From assembly GCA_028284195.1 (NCBI GenBank), contig JANQSE010000002.1, positions 372,001-436,000 of the forward strand: a DNA stretch of 64,000 nt. The letters are read 5' to 3'. The stretch is from Balneola sp. Lineage in GTDB: Bacteria > Bacteroidota > Rhodothermia > Balneolales > Balneolaceae. Shown here piece by piece: positions 42,864 through 51,579 of the stretch (the first letter of the stretch is position 1; each line of letters begins with the position of its first letter). A program made the translations under genes and the position numbers. The notes under the pieces are model-generated. The model was not told where the DNA came from. It saw nothing but the letters and a program-made list of their open reading frames with translations, and ran no database searches.

Positions 42864-42871
42864 TATCTTTG
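42864..42871 (+). promoter_or_regulatory. Bacteroidetes-type -7 promoter box for gltX
   Basis: TATCTTTG matches the TAnnTTTG consensus of Bacteroidetes primary-sigma promoters. It is 47 bases before the gltX start codon. I see no clear -33 TTG at the expected spacing. Confidence 0.45.
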
Positions 42872-42917
42872 CTGCCTGTTAAAAATCAAGAAATTCATTT
42901 AAAGGATTAATTGTTTT

Positions 42918-44399
42918 ATGAGTGTTAGAGTACGTTTTGCTCCATCCCCAACAGGGTTTTTGCATATAGGTGGACTTCGCACAGCTTTATATAATTATTT
43001 ATTTGCCAGACATAATGGAGGCACATTTGTTCTTCGGATCGAAGATACCGATCAATCCAGATATGTAGAAGGCGCAGAACAAGACATCATAACATCGTTA
43101 GAATGGGCGGGAATGGCTATTGATGAGGGGCCTACAAATCCGGGAGAACATGGCCCATATCGTCAAAGCGAGCGTAAAGAAATGTATCATAAATATGCTA
43201 AACAGCTTATTAATGACGGACACGCTTATTACGCTTTTGATACTACTGAAGAAATTGATGAGATGCGTGAACGATTGAAAGCTTCAGGCAACCCTTCTCC
43301 AAGTTATGATTCAATCACCCGTCAATCTATGAAAAACAGCCTTACTCTTCCTCAGGATGAGGTTGAGAAGCGTTTGGAAAATGGAGATGAGTATGTAATT
43401 CGTTTGAAAGTGCCAAGGAGAGAAACCATCAGGTTTGAAGATTTGATTCGAGGGATTGTTTCTTTTGAAACATCAGGATTGGATGATCAGGTGTTGATGA
43501 AGTCCGATGGAATGCCAACCTATCATCTTGCTAATGTAGTAGATGATTATACAATGGGGATTACTCATGTGATAAGAGGAGAGGAGTGGTTAAGTTCAGC
43601 ACCTAAACATATGCTTTTATATAATGCTTTTGGGTGGGAACCACCTGTTATGGCACACTTGCCATTAATCATGAGCCCAAGCGGTGGCAAGCTTTCTAAG
43701 CGAAAAGCAGAAAGCGAAGGAATTCCGGTAAACACTAAAGATTACATTTCCGGAAATTATGAACCGGAAGCTCTGATTAATTTTTTAGCGTATTTGGGAT
43801 GGAGCCCCGGGGATGATTCTGAGATCCACAATATGAAAGAACTATGCGCGCTATTTACGTTAGATAGAGTAAGCAAAGGGGGGGCGGTATTTAACCACAA
43901 AAAACTGATGTGGTATAACGAGCATTACATTCGTGAAACTTCTGTGGATGACCTACTACCAAGAGTGAAAGAACTTGCTGTAGGTCAGGGCTATAATACC
44001 GGAGATGAGGAGTATCTTAAAACAGTAGTTGGACTGCTATACGAGCGGATTTCCAAGGTGGATGAGTTCGTGGCAATGGGATCGTTTTTCTTTGAAGCTC
44101 CAAGGGAATATGACGAGAATGCACTTAAAAAATGGAAAGATGACAGTGCCGGATTAGTAACTGCCTGGAAAGAAAAAGTGGAATTGCTAAGCGAGAACGA
44201 ATTCAAAGCAGTAACGTTAAAATCTAAGCTGGAAGAAACTATTTCAGAAAATGAAGTAGGTTTTGGCAAGTTGATGATGCCGCTTAGAATTGCGGTTACC
44301 GGGCAAGGGTTTGGCCCTGATTTATTTGAATCGCTTGAATTGCTGGGAAAAGAGGAAGTGATGCAACGAATTGATACAGCGTTGGAGAAGTTAGGATAG
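42918..44399 (+). CDS. gltX: Glutamyl-tRNA synthetase
   Basis: A 493-residue class I synthetase that charges tRNA(Glu) with glutamate. The HIGH-type motif is PSPTGFLHIGGLRTALYNYL (residues 9-28), the second motif is FVLRIEDTDQSR, and the KMSKS-type loop is GGKLSKRKAESEG (about 255-267), followed by FLAYLGWSPGDDSEIHNMKE and a helical anticodon-binding domain. The length fits standard GltX (about 470-500). Discriminating or non-discriminating behaviour cannot be decided. It is on its own, with a small membrane-protein gene 17 bp downstream; a -7 box lies upstream. Confidence 0.96.
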   Translation: MSVRVRFAPSPTGFLHIGGLRTALYNYLFARHNGGTFVLRIEDTDQSRYVEGAEQDIITSLEWAGMAIDEGPTNPGEHGPYRQSERKEMYHKYAKQLINDGHAYYAFDTTEEIDEMRERLKASGNPSPSYDSITRQSMKNSLTLPQDEVEKRLENGDEYVIRLKVPRRETIRFEDLIRGIVSFETSGLDDQVLMKSDGMPTYHLANVVDDYTMGITHVIRGEEWLSSAPKHMLLYNAFGWEPPVMAHLPLIMSPSGGKLSKRKAESEGIPVNTKDYISGNYEPEALINFLAYLGWSPGDDSEIHNMKELCALFTLDRVSKGGAVFNHKKLMWYNEHYIRETSVDDLLPRVKELAVGQGYNTGDEEYLKTVVGLLYERISKVDEFVAMGSFFFEAPREYDENALKKWKDDSAGLVTAWKEKVELLSENEFKAVTLKSKLEETISENEVGFGKLMMPLRIAVTGQGFGPDLFESLELLGKEEVMQRIDTALEKLG

Positions 44400-44416
44400 A
44401 AACAAAAAGATTTTGG

Positions 44417-44662
44417 ATGGAAATAAGAGTTCCAACCCAAGAAGAAGCAAGAAAAGAGAAAAAGAAAAAGTGGTTCAATTTTGCTCTTGGGATTATACTT
44501 GGATTTATCTTTTTTGGGTTAGTAGGGATGCGGATTTTTGTATATGGCTTTGATGCAGTTAGTCTTCTTAGCTGGGTTTGTTTGTCTTTCGGTGTATTAT
44601 CATTTGGATTATTGGCATACAGATTTGGTGAAAGTTTCTGGGATATCATATTGAAAAAGTAG
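44417..44662 (+). CDS. Small two-helix membrane protein
   Basis: An 81-residue protein with a charged N-terminus (PTQEEARKEKKKKW) followed by two hydrophobic helices (about 20-43, FNFALGIILGFIFFGLVGMR, and 47-68, VSLLSWVCLSFGVLSFGLLA). No family is recognised. It begins 17 bp after gltX in the same direction and may be read through from it. The convergent asd gene ends 12 bp away. A short basic N-terminus suggests N-in orientation. Function unknown. Confidence 0.6.
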   Translation: MEIRVPTQEEARKEKKKKWFNFALGIILGFIFFGLVGMRIFVYGFDAVSLLSWVCLSFGVLSFGLLAYRFGESFWDIILKK

Positions 44663-44674
44663 CATCGATAAAGC

Positions 44675-45730
44675 TTAATCCTTTTTAAAAATCCCTTTTT
44701 TAACCAGCAATTCTGCATTCAGTATGGCACCGCCGGCTGCACCTCTTATCGTATTGTGAGCCATTGCTACAAAGCTTATATCGAATACTTCTGATATTCT
44801 CAATCTGCCAATATGTAACTGCATTCCGCCTTCCTGATCGGCGTGTAAGCGAGGTTGAGGATATCGATCCTCTTCATGTACAAGAATCACTTGCTCAGGA
44901 GATGAAGGAAGATCAAGCTTGGCAATCGGGTTTTTCCAGTTTAAAAAAGTTTTTTTTATTTCTTCAAGATCAGAAGGTGATTGACGTAGTTTTACCGTTG
45001 CCGAAAGCATATGACCATTTATTGTAGGAATACGGGTGGCTGTAGCTTGTAGTTTTATTTCAGGAGAATTTAGTTTTCCGTCTTCAAAATTGGCTAAAAG
45101 CTTTTGAGTTTCAGGTTTAATTTTTGACTCTTCTCCCGAAATAAAAGGAACTACATTTCCCAGGATATCCAGGCTGGCAACTCCGGGATAGCCGGCCCCT
45201 GAAACAGCCTGCATCGTTGTAAGTATTACGGTTTCAATTCCAAAAGTATCATGCAATGGTTTTAACGCCATTGATAATGGCACAGCTACACAGTTAGGAT
45301 TGGTAACAATCCAGCCGGAGCCGTTATTGGTGAATTTTTGATTTTTAATTAGCTCAATATGTTCAGGATTTACTTCGGGAACCAAAAGAGGCACAGTTTC
45401 ATCCATCCGGTAATTTTTGGCATTAGATATCACAGGGATCCCGGCTTTGGCAAATGCTCCTTCAATTTCAAATGCCGCTGATGAATCTAATCCCGAGAAC
45501 ACAAAGTCGATGCCTTTAAACTCAGAAGGACGACATTCCAAAACTGTTTTGGAGGCTATATCATCCGGCAGGGGTACATCCTCAATCCAGTTGGTTGCCT
45601 GATTATACTGTTTGCCCGCCGAGCGTTGCGAGGCACCAAGAGCTTCGATCTTAAACCAAGGGTGGTTTTGCAGCAATCGTATAAATTTTTGACCAACGGC
45701 GCCTGTGGCACCAAGAATACCAACGTTCAT
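44675..45730 (-). CDS. asd: Aspartate-semialdehyde dehydrogenase
   Basis: A 351-residue NADP enzyme that converts aspartyl phosphate to aspartate semialdehyde for lysine, threonine, methionine and cell-wall diaminopimelate. Visible: the nucleotide-binding start MNVGILGATGAVGQKFIRLL, the active-site Cys in IVTNPNCVAVPLSMALKPLH (Cys near residue 150), the SNAKNYRMDETVPLLVPEVN block and HMLSATVKLRQSP. The NPNC context and overall length resemble the archaeal/fungal type rather than E. coli Asd (which has SNCTT-like surroundings). It works with lysC (58379) and lysA (59876) elsewhere in the window; the three are not one operon. Confidence 0.93.
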   Translation of the reverse strand: MNVGILGATGAVGQKFIRLLQNHPWFKIEALGASQRSAGKQYNQATNWIEDVPLPDDIASKTVLECRPSEFKGIDFVFSGLDSSAAFEIEGAFAKAGIPVISNAKNYRMDETVPLLVPEVNPEHIELIKNQKFTNNGSGWIVTNPNCVAVPLSMALKPLHDTFGIETVILTTMQAVSGAGYPGVASLDILGNVVPFISGEESKIKPETQKLLANFEDGKLNSPEIKLQATATRIPTINGHMLSATVKLRQSPSDLEEIKKTFLNWKNPIAKLDLPSSPEQVILVHEEDRYPQPRLHADQEGGMQLHIGRLRISEVFDISFVAMAHNTIRGAAGGAILNAELLVKKGIFKKD

Positions 45731-45834
45731 TTTAAATCAGCAATACTGTTAATAGGTAAATTAAGAACAGCAAAAGTACGTATTCCTGATTCCTAATTCT
45801 TAATTATTCATCAATAATGGTAATTGTAAATCCT

Positions 45835-45842
45835 TATCTTTG
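45835..45842 (+). promoter_or_regulatory. Bacteroidetes-type -7 promoter box for glyS
   Basis: TATCTTTG, 37 bases before the glyS start codon, matches TAnnTTTG. Upstream at 45782-45809 four imperfect heptamers (ATTCCTG, ATTCCTA, ATTCTTA, ATTATTC) occur in tandem, of unclear meaning. Confidence 0.4.
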
Positions 45843-45879
45843 ATGCCATTCATAATTTTAAAATAGTATCAGATACTAC

Positions 45880-47328
45880 ATGTCGAATTTAGATAGCCTT
45901 GATAAGATCGTTTCGCTGGCAAAATCGCGGGGATTTATTTTTCAATCGTCCGAAATTTACGGAGGCCTGAGTGCTGTTTATGATTATGGCCCCTTAGGTG
46001 TTGAATTGAAGCGAAACATCCGGAATGCCTGGTGGAAAGAAATGACACAGCGGCATGATAATATTGTTGGGGTTGATGCAGCTATTTTCATGCACCCAAA
46101 AGTTTGGGAAGCAAGTGGGCATGTAGGCGGCTTTAACGACCCGATGATTGACGACAAACAATCTAAAAAACGTTACCGTGCCGATATGCTGATTGAGCAG
46201 TTCATCGCAAAGCTCAACAAAGATGGTAAAGGAGAGAAGGCTGAGGAAATTCAGCAGCTACTGGATACTTCAGGAACAAGAAAAAGCCTGACAGAAGATC
46301 TGTACGATATCATCATAGAGAATGAGATCAAGTCGCCGGATTCCGGTGCTTTTGACTGGACGGAAGTTCGCCAGTTTAACCTGATGTTTAAAACACAGTT
46401 TGGAGCTACTTCGAGCGAAGAGGATGGAGTGTATTTGCGACCCGAAACAGCGCAGGGCATTTTTGTGAATTATAAGAATGTGCTGGATACAAGCCGTGTA
46501 TCAGTGCCTTTTGGAATAGCACAAACAGGAAAAGCATTCAGAAACGAAGTGGTTGCACGGCAATTTGTATTTCGTATGCGCGAGTTTGAGCAAATGGAAA
46601 TGCAGTATTTTGTAGAGCCTGGTACAGATAAAAACGCGTATGAAGAATGGTTACAAAAAAGATTAAACTGGCATAAAAGCATTGGTATCAGGGAAGAGAA
46701 TTTACGAACTGCTCCTCATCCCCAAGACAAGCTTGCGCATTATGCCCGTGCTGCTGCCGACATTCAATACAAATATCCGATTGGGTGGCAGGAAGTGGAA
46801 GGAATTCATAATCGCTCAGATTTTGATTTAACTCAGCATCAGGAATTCTCAGGCAAAAAGCTGGACTACTTCGATCAAAAAAATCAAAAGCGATACATCC
46901 CTTATGTAATTGAAACTTCGGTTGGGTTAGATCGACTTACTTTGATGGTTCTTTGTGATGCCTATCGCGAAGAAGAAGTGGATGGCGATAATCGAACAGT
47001 TCTCAAGCTTGATCCGCGATTAGCACCTGTACAAGTTGGCGTTTTACCTCTTATAAAAAAACCCGAACTGCAGGAGTTAGCCTATAAAATTGATAAAGAT
47101 CTCAGAGAAGATTTTTCAGTTCAGTATGATGAGGCTGGTTCTATCGGGAAACGATATCGAAGGCTGGATGAAGCAGGAACACCATTTTGTATTACGGTTG
47201 ATTTTGATGGACTGGAAGATAGTACCGTAACCATCCGGCATCGCGATGATATGAGCCAAAAGCGTATTTCTGTGGATAAAGTTGCTGATGTAATCAAAAC
47301 CGAAATGAAAAACTGGAAAGCTAATTAG
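45880..47328 (+). CDS. glyS: Glycyl-tRNA synthetase (dimeric, class II)
   Basis: A 482-residue enzyme charging tRNA(Gly). Class II features: FQSSEIYGGLSAVYDYGPLG (motif 1 region), LRPETAQGIFVNYKNVLDTS (motif 2), EMQYFVEPG, YVIETSVGLDRLTLMVLCDAY (motif 3) and the C-terminal anticodon-binding domain with DEAGSIGKRYRRLDEAGTPF. This is the alpha-2 type, not the alpha2-beta2 GlyQS of E. coli, and 482 aa is typical. Its stop overlaps the convergent hydrolase stop by four bases. A -7 box lies 37 bp upstream. Confidence 0.95.
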   Translation: MSNLDSLDKIVSLAKSRGFIFQSSEIYGGLSAVYDYGPLGVELKRNIRNAWWKEMTQRHDNIVGVDAAIFMHPKVWEASGHVGGFNDPMIDDKQSKKRYRADMLIEQFIAKLNKDGKGEKAEEIQQLLDTSGTRKSLTEDLYDIIIENEIKSPDSGAFDWTEVRQFNLMFKTQFGATSSEEDGVYLRPETAQGIFVNYKNVLDTSRVSVPFGIAQTGKAFRNEVVARQFVFRMREFEQMEMQYFVEPGTDKNAYEEWLQKRLNWHKSIGIREENLRTAPHPQDKLAHYARAAADIQYKYPIGWQEVEGIHNRSDFDLTQHQEFSGKKLDYFDQKNQKRYIPYVIETSVGLDRLTLMVLCDAYREEEVDGDNRTVLKLDPRLAPVQVGVLPLIKKPELQELAYKIDKDLREDFSVQYDEAGSIGKRYRRLDEAGTPFCITVDFDGLEDSTVTIRHRDDMSQKRISVDKVADVIKTEMKNWKAN

Positions 47329-48710
47329 TTGTTCAGTATCCAGGTGCTGATTGTCTGCAAAAACCCATCTACAAATGCCTTTTCAAGGAAAGGATATTCG
47401 TTTACCATTCCGGTATTTGCTTTCTGAAATAAGTGATTGGCTTCGTCAAAAATTTTGACTTCATAATCTGTTCCGGAAGTTTCCAGAGCAGCTTGAATTC
47501 CTGCTTGGTTTTGAGCTACTGTAACCTGAATATCTTTGCCGCCGAACAGAACAAGCACAGGGATATCAATTTCTTTTAAATCATCGGCAGGTACATAAAA
47601 AAGAAGTGATTTCATTTGAGGGCTTCCATAAAGAAAAACCAGTTGAGCGGCCTGATTATTTGCCGTTCCGGTTATGTCAGGGATGGAATTTTTTTGCGCA
47701 TCGGGCAGCTCGTTCAATAAATTGGCATAGGCCGCTGCATAATTTTCCTTGGCTTGCTCTACATCCGTTTCTTCTACAATTGTTTTCATGAGAGTTTCCC
47801 GGGCATCAATTTCTTTTTCTACAAAACTTTTTTCAACAGGTGTATTTGCATATGCAAGCTCTACCTGGTACCGAAGGATCTCGCTTAAAGCTGGTGCAGT
47901 TGAACCCATAAGTATGAGCTGATCGATAGCGTCATTTTCAGCTGCTACTTTGCCTGCCACCACGCCGCCCTGGCTGTGCCCAAGCACTGCAAAATTTTCA
48001 AACCTGTTTTCATCATTATTTTGAAAGAAAGTTATAATGGCGTTTACATCCAAAGCCAAATCATCTAATGTAGCCTTCGAAAAATCGCCGGACGATTTAC
48101 CAATACCACGATCATCATAACGAAAACTTGGTATTCCTTGTTTGGCAAGGTGTTGTGCGATTACAGCAAATATTTTGAAATCGTATATGTTAGAATCTCT
48201 GTCTTGTGCAGCGCTTCCCGAACTCATAATTAGCAGCGGGCCTTTGATGGGCCCATCAGGAAGTGTGAGCGTTCCACCGATTTCGATATTACCGTTTGGT
48301 ATTATATAGTCAGTTTCATTTTTGGGTTTTTCGGGCTCCACATTTATATCAGAAGTTCTTTCCACCGAAAAAGTTGTACTTGGTCCGCCTTGGGAATATG
48401 AGCCGGTGATTTTTGTTTCGGATTCAAACACACCGGTAAATGTACCTGTTATTTGCCCGGCCGAAAAAACGATACGTATCGAATCGTTTTTCTCTGAAAT
48501 GGAATCGAACCTTAACCCTTTTACACCTTGTTGTGGAATATCCAGTGTGCCGGAATAACCACCGGTTGTTTTCTCAATGTTAAAAACGATTTTGAGCTGC
48601 CCGCCCGGAACGGTAATGCCGCCTTCCCATATTCCTTGTAAAGAATGCTGAGCATTGGTTTGAAGCATTAGTGAAAGCGATATGGCAAAAGAAATAAGTA
48701 AGAATTTCAT
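47325..48710 (-). CDS. Secreted alpha/beta hydrolase with N-terminal beta-barrel-like domain
   Basis: A 461-residue exported protein with a signal peptide (MKFLLISFAISLSLMLQTNA). Residues ~24-120 are a beta-rich domain (GIWEGGITVPGGQLKIVFNI, GYSGTLDIPQQGVKGLRFDS). Residues ~135-460 are an alpha/beta hydrolase: LLIMSSGSAAQDRDSN (oxyanion strand), elbow FAVLGHSQGGVVAGKVAA (Ser in GHSQG, near 245), PVLVLFGGKDIQVTVAQNQA (acid) and FDEANHLFQKA (His). The layout is common in Bacteroidota, with unknown substrates. The gene start overlaps the SdpI-like stop by one base (TGATG), so the two are co-transcribed with the ArsR-type regulator. Confidence 0.85.
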   Translation of the reverse strand: MKFLLISFAISLSLMLQTNAQHSLQGIWEGGITVPGGQLKIVFNIEKTTGGYSGTLDIPQQGVKGLRFDSISEKNDSIRIVFSAGQITGTFTGVFESETKITGSYSQGGPSTTFSVERTSDINVEPEKPKNETDYIIPNGNIEIGGTLTLPDGPIKGPLLIMSSGSAAQDRDSNIYDFKIFAVIAQHLAKQGIPSFRYDDRGIGKSSGDFSKATLDDLALDVNAIITFFQNNDENRFENFAVLGHSQGGVVAGKVAAENDAIDQLILMGSTAPALSEILRYQVELAYANTPVEKSFVEKEIDARETLMKTIVEETDVEQAKENYAAAYANLLNELPDAQKNSIPDITGTANNQAAQLVFLYGSPQMKSLLFYVPADDLKEIDIPVLVLFGGKDIQVTVAQNQAGIQAALETSGTDYEVKIFDEANHLFQKANTGMVNEYPFLEKAFVDGFLQTISTWILNN

Positions 48711-49378
48711 CAGTCCTCTCCATTTGAAGTTTGAATTTGTTTGAATGCGATGTATGAATAAATCAACGGTACACCCGCAAGCACAACTATAGTAAAAGTG
48801 GTTAAGTAAGCGGTATTCGGTATCCCAATTGTAATTGGAACAATGATAAATAGCAGCCCGCCAGTCATCCAGATTTTACTGGCAAGCCGATGCGTTTTCT
48901 TCCAGACTTCAGGATTTTCTAATGTCCAGGGGGTACGTATCCCGATGAAGTAGTTTGGCTTTACAGAGTTCATGTAATTTCCTATCACCATGAACAAAAG
49001 CCCTACGGCTATAAAAATATATGTTGATATATCTGCTGCATAACCCAGGGTTATTGCCACCACAATGCCATAAATGCCGGCAAAGAAAAGCGAGATAAAA
49101 ATTCTGATTGCGGTTATGGGTTTTTGTGTGGATTCAATTCTTTTCTTAGGGTCGATAGAGGGAAGAAAAAGCAGCAAAAAATAAACCACTATTCCAATTG
49201 AAGGTAGCATAATGGCCGTCACCCACTTTGGGCCGTAATCATCTGCTTCTCCTTTTAGGTTAAAGTGGGTTGGAACTTCTTCAGGCAAATCGTCCCACAA
49301 CATAGCAGATACAATAAATGGGATAAGCAGTATGATTAATACATACCATTCTTTTTTAAGGATTGCAGTAATCTTCAT
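48710..49378 (-). CDS. SdpI-family membrane protein (DUF1648)
   Basis: A 222-residue protein with six or seven hydrophobic helices. The N-terminal DUF1648-like region is LPEEVPTHFNLKGEADDYGPK and the SdpI signature is FIGIRTPWTLENPEVWKKTH (about residues 145-164). In Bacillus subtilis SdpI protects against the SDP toxin and sequesters the ArsR-type repressor SdpR; here the gene lies four bases after a similar regulator, so a related membrane-sensing circuit is likely. No sdpC toxin-like gene is nearby, so immunity to self-toxin is not supported. It is coupled to the downstream secreted hydrolase gene. Confidence 0.85.
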   Translation of the reverse strand: MKITAILKKEWYVLIILLIPFIVSAMLWDDLPEEVPTHFNLKGEADDYGPKWVTAIMLPSIGIVVYFLLLFLPSIDPKKRIESTQKPITAIRIFISLFFAGIYGIVVAITLGYAADISTYIFIAVGLLFMVIGNYMNSVKPNYFIGIRTPWTLENPEVWKKTHRLASKIWMTGGLLFIIVPITIGIPNTAYLTTFTIVVLAGVPLIYSYIAFKQIQTSNGED

Positions 49379-49382
49379 AGGT

Positions 49383-49643
49383 TTAGTTTTTATTCAACAG
49401 ATCAAAAAGCCATTGGGTGGCTTCTTCTAAAGCGGTTGTATCCAGCGAGTAAATAATAAACTGTCCGTTTCTTTCAGGTGAAACGAGCCCGGCATTTTTT
49501 AAAAGTTCCAGGTGATGGGAAATGCTTGGTTTTGAAATATCAAAAGCTTCAGCAATTTCTCCGGCACTTAACTCTTTTTCCTTCAACAAATTCAGGATTT
49601 GTCTTCGGGTTGGGTCATTTAATGCTTTAAATAATTTATTCAC
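49383..49643 (-). CDS. ArsR-family transcriptional regulator (SdpR-like)
   Basis: An 86-residue winged-helix repressor. It starts LFKALNDPTRRQILNLLKEK and has the recognition helix in AGEIAEAFDISKPSISHHLE, followed by wing residues LVSPERNGQFIIYSLDTTAL. No metal-binding ELCVCDL motif is present, so it is a non-metal ArsR, as in SdpR. The four-base gap to the SdpI-like gene supports SdpR-SdpI pairing. An inverted repeat TTAGA-n6-TCTAA lies directly upstream and would be its operator, implying autoregulation. Confidence 0.85.
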   Translation of the reverse strand: MNKLFKALNDPTRRQILNLLKEKELSAGEIAEAFDISKPSISHHLELLKNAGLVSPERNGQFIIYSLDTTALEEATQWLFDLLNKN

Positions 49644-49651
49644 TTAGATAA

Positions 49652-49667
49652 TTAGATAAACTTCTAA
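49652..49667. promoter_or_regulatory. Candidate operator for the ArsR/SdpR-like regulator
   Basis: TTAGA (49652-49656) and TCTAA (49663-49667) form an inverted repeat with six-base spacer, eight bases upstream of the regulator start on the minus strand; another TTAGATA lies adjacent at 49644. Short AT-rich palindromes at this position are usual for ArsR-family autoregulation. Confidence 0.5.
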
Positions 49668-49708
49668 ATATTAAATGTAATATCGAAAACTTTCAAGAAT
49701 GGTTTCAT

Positions 49709-50242
49709 TTATTTTGAAATTCCTATAACGCCGCAGGCAATTCTTTCACCTGCTGCACCCGATGGTTGTGAATTGAAGTCGTCTTCCCCGGCATGGACGA
49801 TTACTCCTCTGCCTAAAATATGGGACAGTTGTATTTTATTATCGATATAACTCATGGAGGTTAAAGGATTATCCTGATCGTTTTCTAGGTTTCCCATGTC
49901 ACCCATGTGCCGGTTTTCAGAATCCGGAGAGCTGTGCTGCATATTCAAGGGATTGAAATGCCCGCCAGCCGATGTCCCATCAATGGATGAGCAATCGCCA
50001 TATTCATGGATATGAAAACCATGCTTTTTCGAAGAAAGGTTTTCTATTTCGGCAGAAATCTTTACCCCGGTAGAAGTTTTTTCAAACGTAACAATTCCAT
50101 TCACGTTACTATTACCCAGGGGATGAATTAATGCCACGGCTTTTACAGTGTCAGATTCAGTAGTTTTATAGGCAGTATCGCGTTTATCAGGATTGGTACA
50201 TGCCAAAAGCATTACCAAGGAAAGTGAAAGAGCTTTTACCAT
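49709..50242 (-). CDS. sodC: Copper/zinc superoxide dismutase lipoprotein
   Basis: About 177 residues; converts superoxide to peroxide and oxygen in the envelope. The ATG at 50242 gives a lipoprotein signal (VKALSLSLVMLLAC); an upstream ATG at 50281 would precede it with MFGIWSLKLFPNK, less likely. Metal ligands: HGFHIHEYGDCSS, SAGGHFNP, HMGDMGNLE and GVIVHAGEDDF; the second disulfide Cys is in GERIACGVIG. All usual Cu and Zn histidines can be matched. It lies 65 bp downstream of the acyltransferase gene start region of another strand-wise cluster, with no obvious partner. Confidence 0.93.
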   Translation of the reverse strand: MVKALSLSLVMLLACTNPDKRDTAYKTTESDTVKAVALIHPLGNSNVNGIVTFEKTSTGVKISAEIENLSSKKHGFHIHEYGDCSSIDGTSAGGHFNPLNMQHSSPDSENRHMGDMGNLENDQDNPLTSMSYIDNKIQLSHILGRGVIVHAGEDDFNSQPSGAAGERIACGVIGISK

Positions 50243-50295
50243 TTTGTTAGGGAATAGTTTTAATGACCAGATACCAAACAAGAGACAGGGTTACA

Positions 50296-51579
50296 TCATT
50301 CACCTTGTATCACTTCTTTTCTGAAAACCAAAAGCTCAGCAAGGTGGTTTTGTACAGTTTCATACTTTTCAGGATGGGTTTGCTTAAAGTGTTTAATTTT
50401 TTGTTTCTCTTTTATAGTTCTGACAAACTCATGAGCTCTTTTGAATAAAACAGATGAGAACAGGCTTAAAGTAAAATATCCAAGTGCCCACACGCCAGGA
50501 ACACCCAATAACAATACCATAGCAAGTGAAACGAGGAGATAGAATACAGGAAAAATTACCAGGCTTAAAACAAATTTTATAGAGGCATCAAATGCAGGGT
50601 CTTTAATTTTTGTTTTGATGATGTGCCTTGCAGGCTGATAGGGGATAATACCGTTTAGCCAGGCAAGTGCGTACAAGGGAGATAAAAGTCCGAGCTTCAA
50701 CAAAGGGAGTTTTACATTTATAAGCACTCTAACAGAGAGATCATATTCTTTAGCAATTTTCAGTACTTCTTCCGCTTTTTCAATTAAGTCCGGGGTTTGG
50801 CGGGATTGCAGACAATCAACCAGGCTGTTCATATAATTGGGGTTGGCAAGTTTGGCCCGATCGGATTCCATCTCATCAAGTACAACTTTTACCAGGGGAT
50901 ATTGATCGAGCTTGGAAACATGCATAACAAGCGGTTTTAACCGGTCTGATACTTCGTTTTTTAGTTCATCGGAAGCAGCCCGTTGATCTTCTTCGAATTT
51001 CTTTTTGAAACTTTTGACCGGGAATGATTTTCCAAATACCACTCGTACTTCATTTCTGGAATTTCGATGATCGCTATAGTTTAGCCCAACCGGAACTACT
51101 TGCAGATCAAGGTTCCAGTTGTTTTGCGCTTCCGCATCAAAAGCTATACGGGTAAAGCCTTTACTGAATGGACGAAGTCTTCTTTTTAAGTCATGGTTTG
51201 CTTCTGGAAAAATAAGGACGGCTTCATTATTAGATAAACGATTTATGCATTCCTGAAAAATCTCTTCATTTTTTTGAACGTTTTTAATTCCATCGCGAAC
51301 TCTGTATACCGGTAACATATTTAAAGAACGTAGATACCAGTTCATAAATGGATGCGAAAAAGCTTGTGCCCGCGTAAGAAAAGAAAGGGTTTTATGGAGC
51401 CTTGTGGTTATAAGCAAAGCATCCATAAACGAGTTTTGATGATTAGGAATAATTAAAAGTGGTTTTTTGCGGGGTACTTTATGTAAGCCTTCTACCCGGA
51501 TCTTTCTATAAAAAAGATCCAGTCCAAACTTTACAATTATTGTTCTGTATAGGTGAAACCAGAGAAAGTTTTTACGCAT
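50296..51579 (-). CDS. PlsC-type acyltransferase, two-domain
   Basis: About 427 residues. The acyltransferase motif NHQNSFMDALLITTRLHK (His-x5-Asp) is near residue 46, followed by VLIFPEANHDLKRRLRPFSK (FPE-like block) and LDLQVVPVGLNYSDHRNSRN, all of the lysophosphatidate/glycerol-3-phosphate acyltransferase superfamily. The C-terminal ~150 residues contain two hydrophobic segments (ASIKFVLSLVIFPVFYLLVS, AMVLLLGVPGVWALGYFTLS). It would acylate glycerolipid at the inner membrane. The frame extends to 51630, but the ATG at 51579 (MRKNFLWFHLYRT) begins the family region and overlaps the upstream symporter by only eight bases. Confidence 0.82.
   Translation of the reverse strand: MRKNFLWFHLYRTIIVKFGLDLFYRKIRVEGLHKVPRKKPLLIIPNHQNSFMDALLITTRLHKTLSFLTRAQAFSHPFMNWYLRSLNMLPVYRVRDGIKNVQKNEEIFQECINRLSNNEAVLIFPEANHDLKRRLRPFSKGFTRIAFDAEAQNNWNLDLQVVPVGLNYSDHRNSRNEVRVVFGKSFPVKSFKKKFEEDQRAASDELKNEVSDRLKPLVMHVSKLDQYPLVKVVLDEMESDRAKLANPNYMNSLVDCLQSRQTPDLIEKAEEVLKIAKEYDLSVRVLINVKLPLLKLGLLSPLYALAWLNGIIPYQPARHIIKTKIKDPAFDASIKFVLSLVIFPVFYLLVSLAMVLLLGVPGVWALGYFTLSLFSSVLFKRAHEFVRTIKEKQKIKHFKQTHPEKYETVQNHLAELLVFRKEVIQGE

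Noticed and set aside
45782-45809. Four tandem heptamers upstream of glyS (ATTCCTG-type)
   Set aside because: Imperfect AT-rich repeats of this kind are common by chance in AT-rich leaders; too short to interpret, no CRISPR-like spacing.
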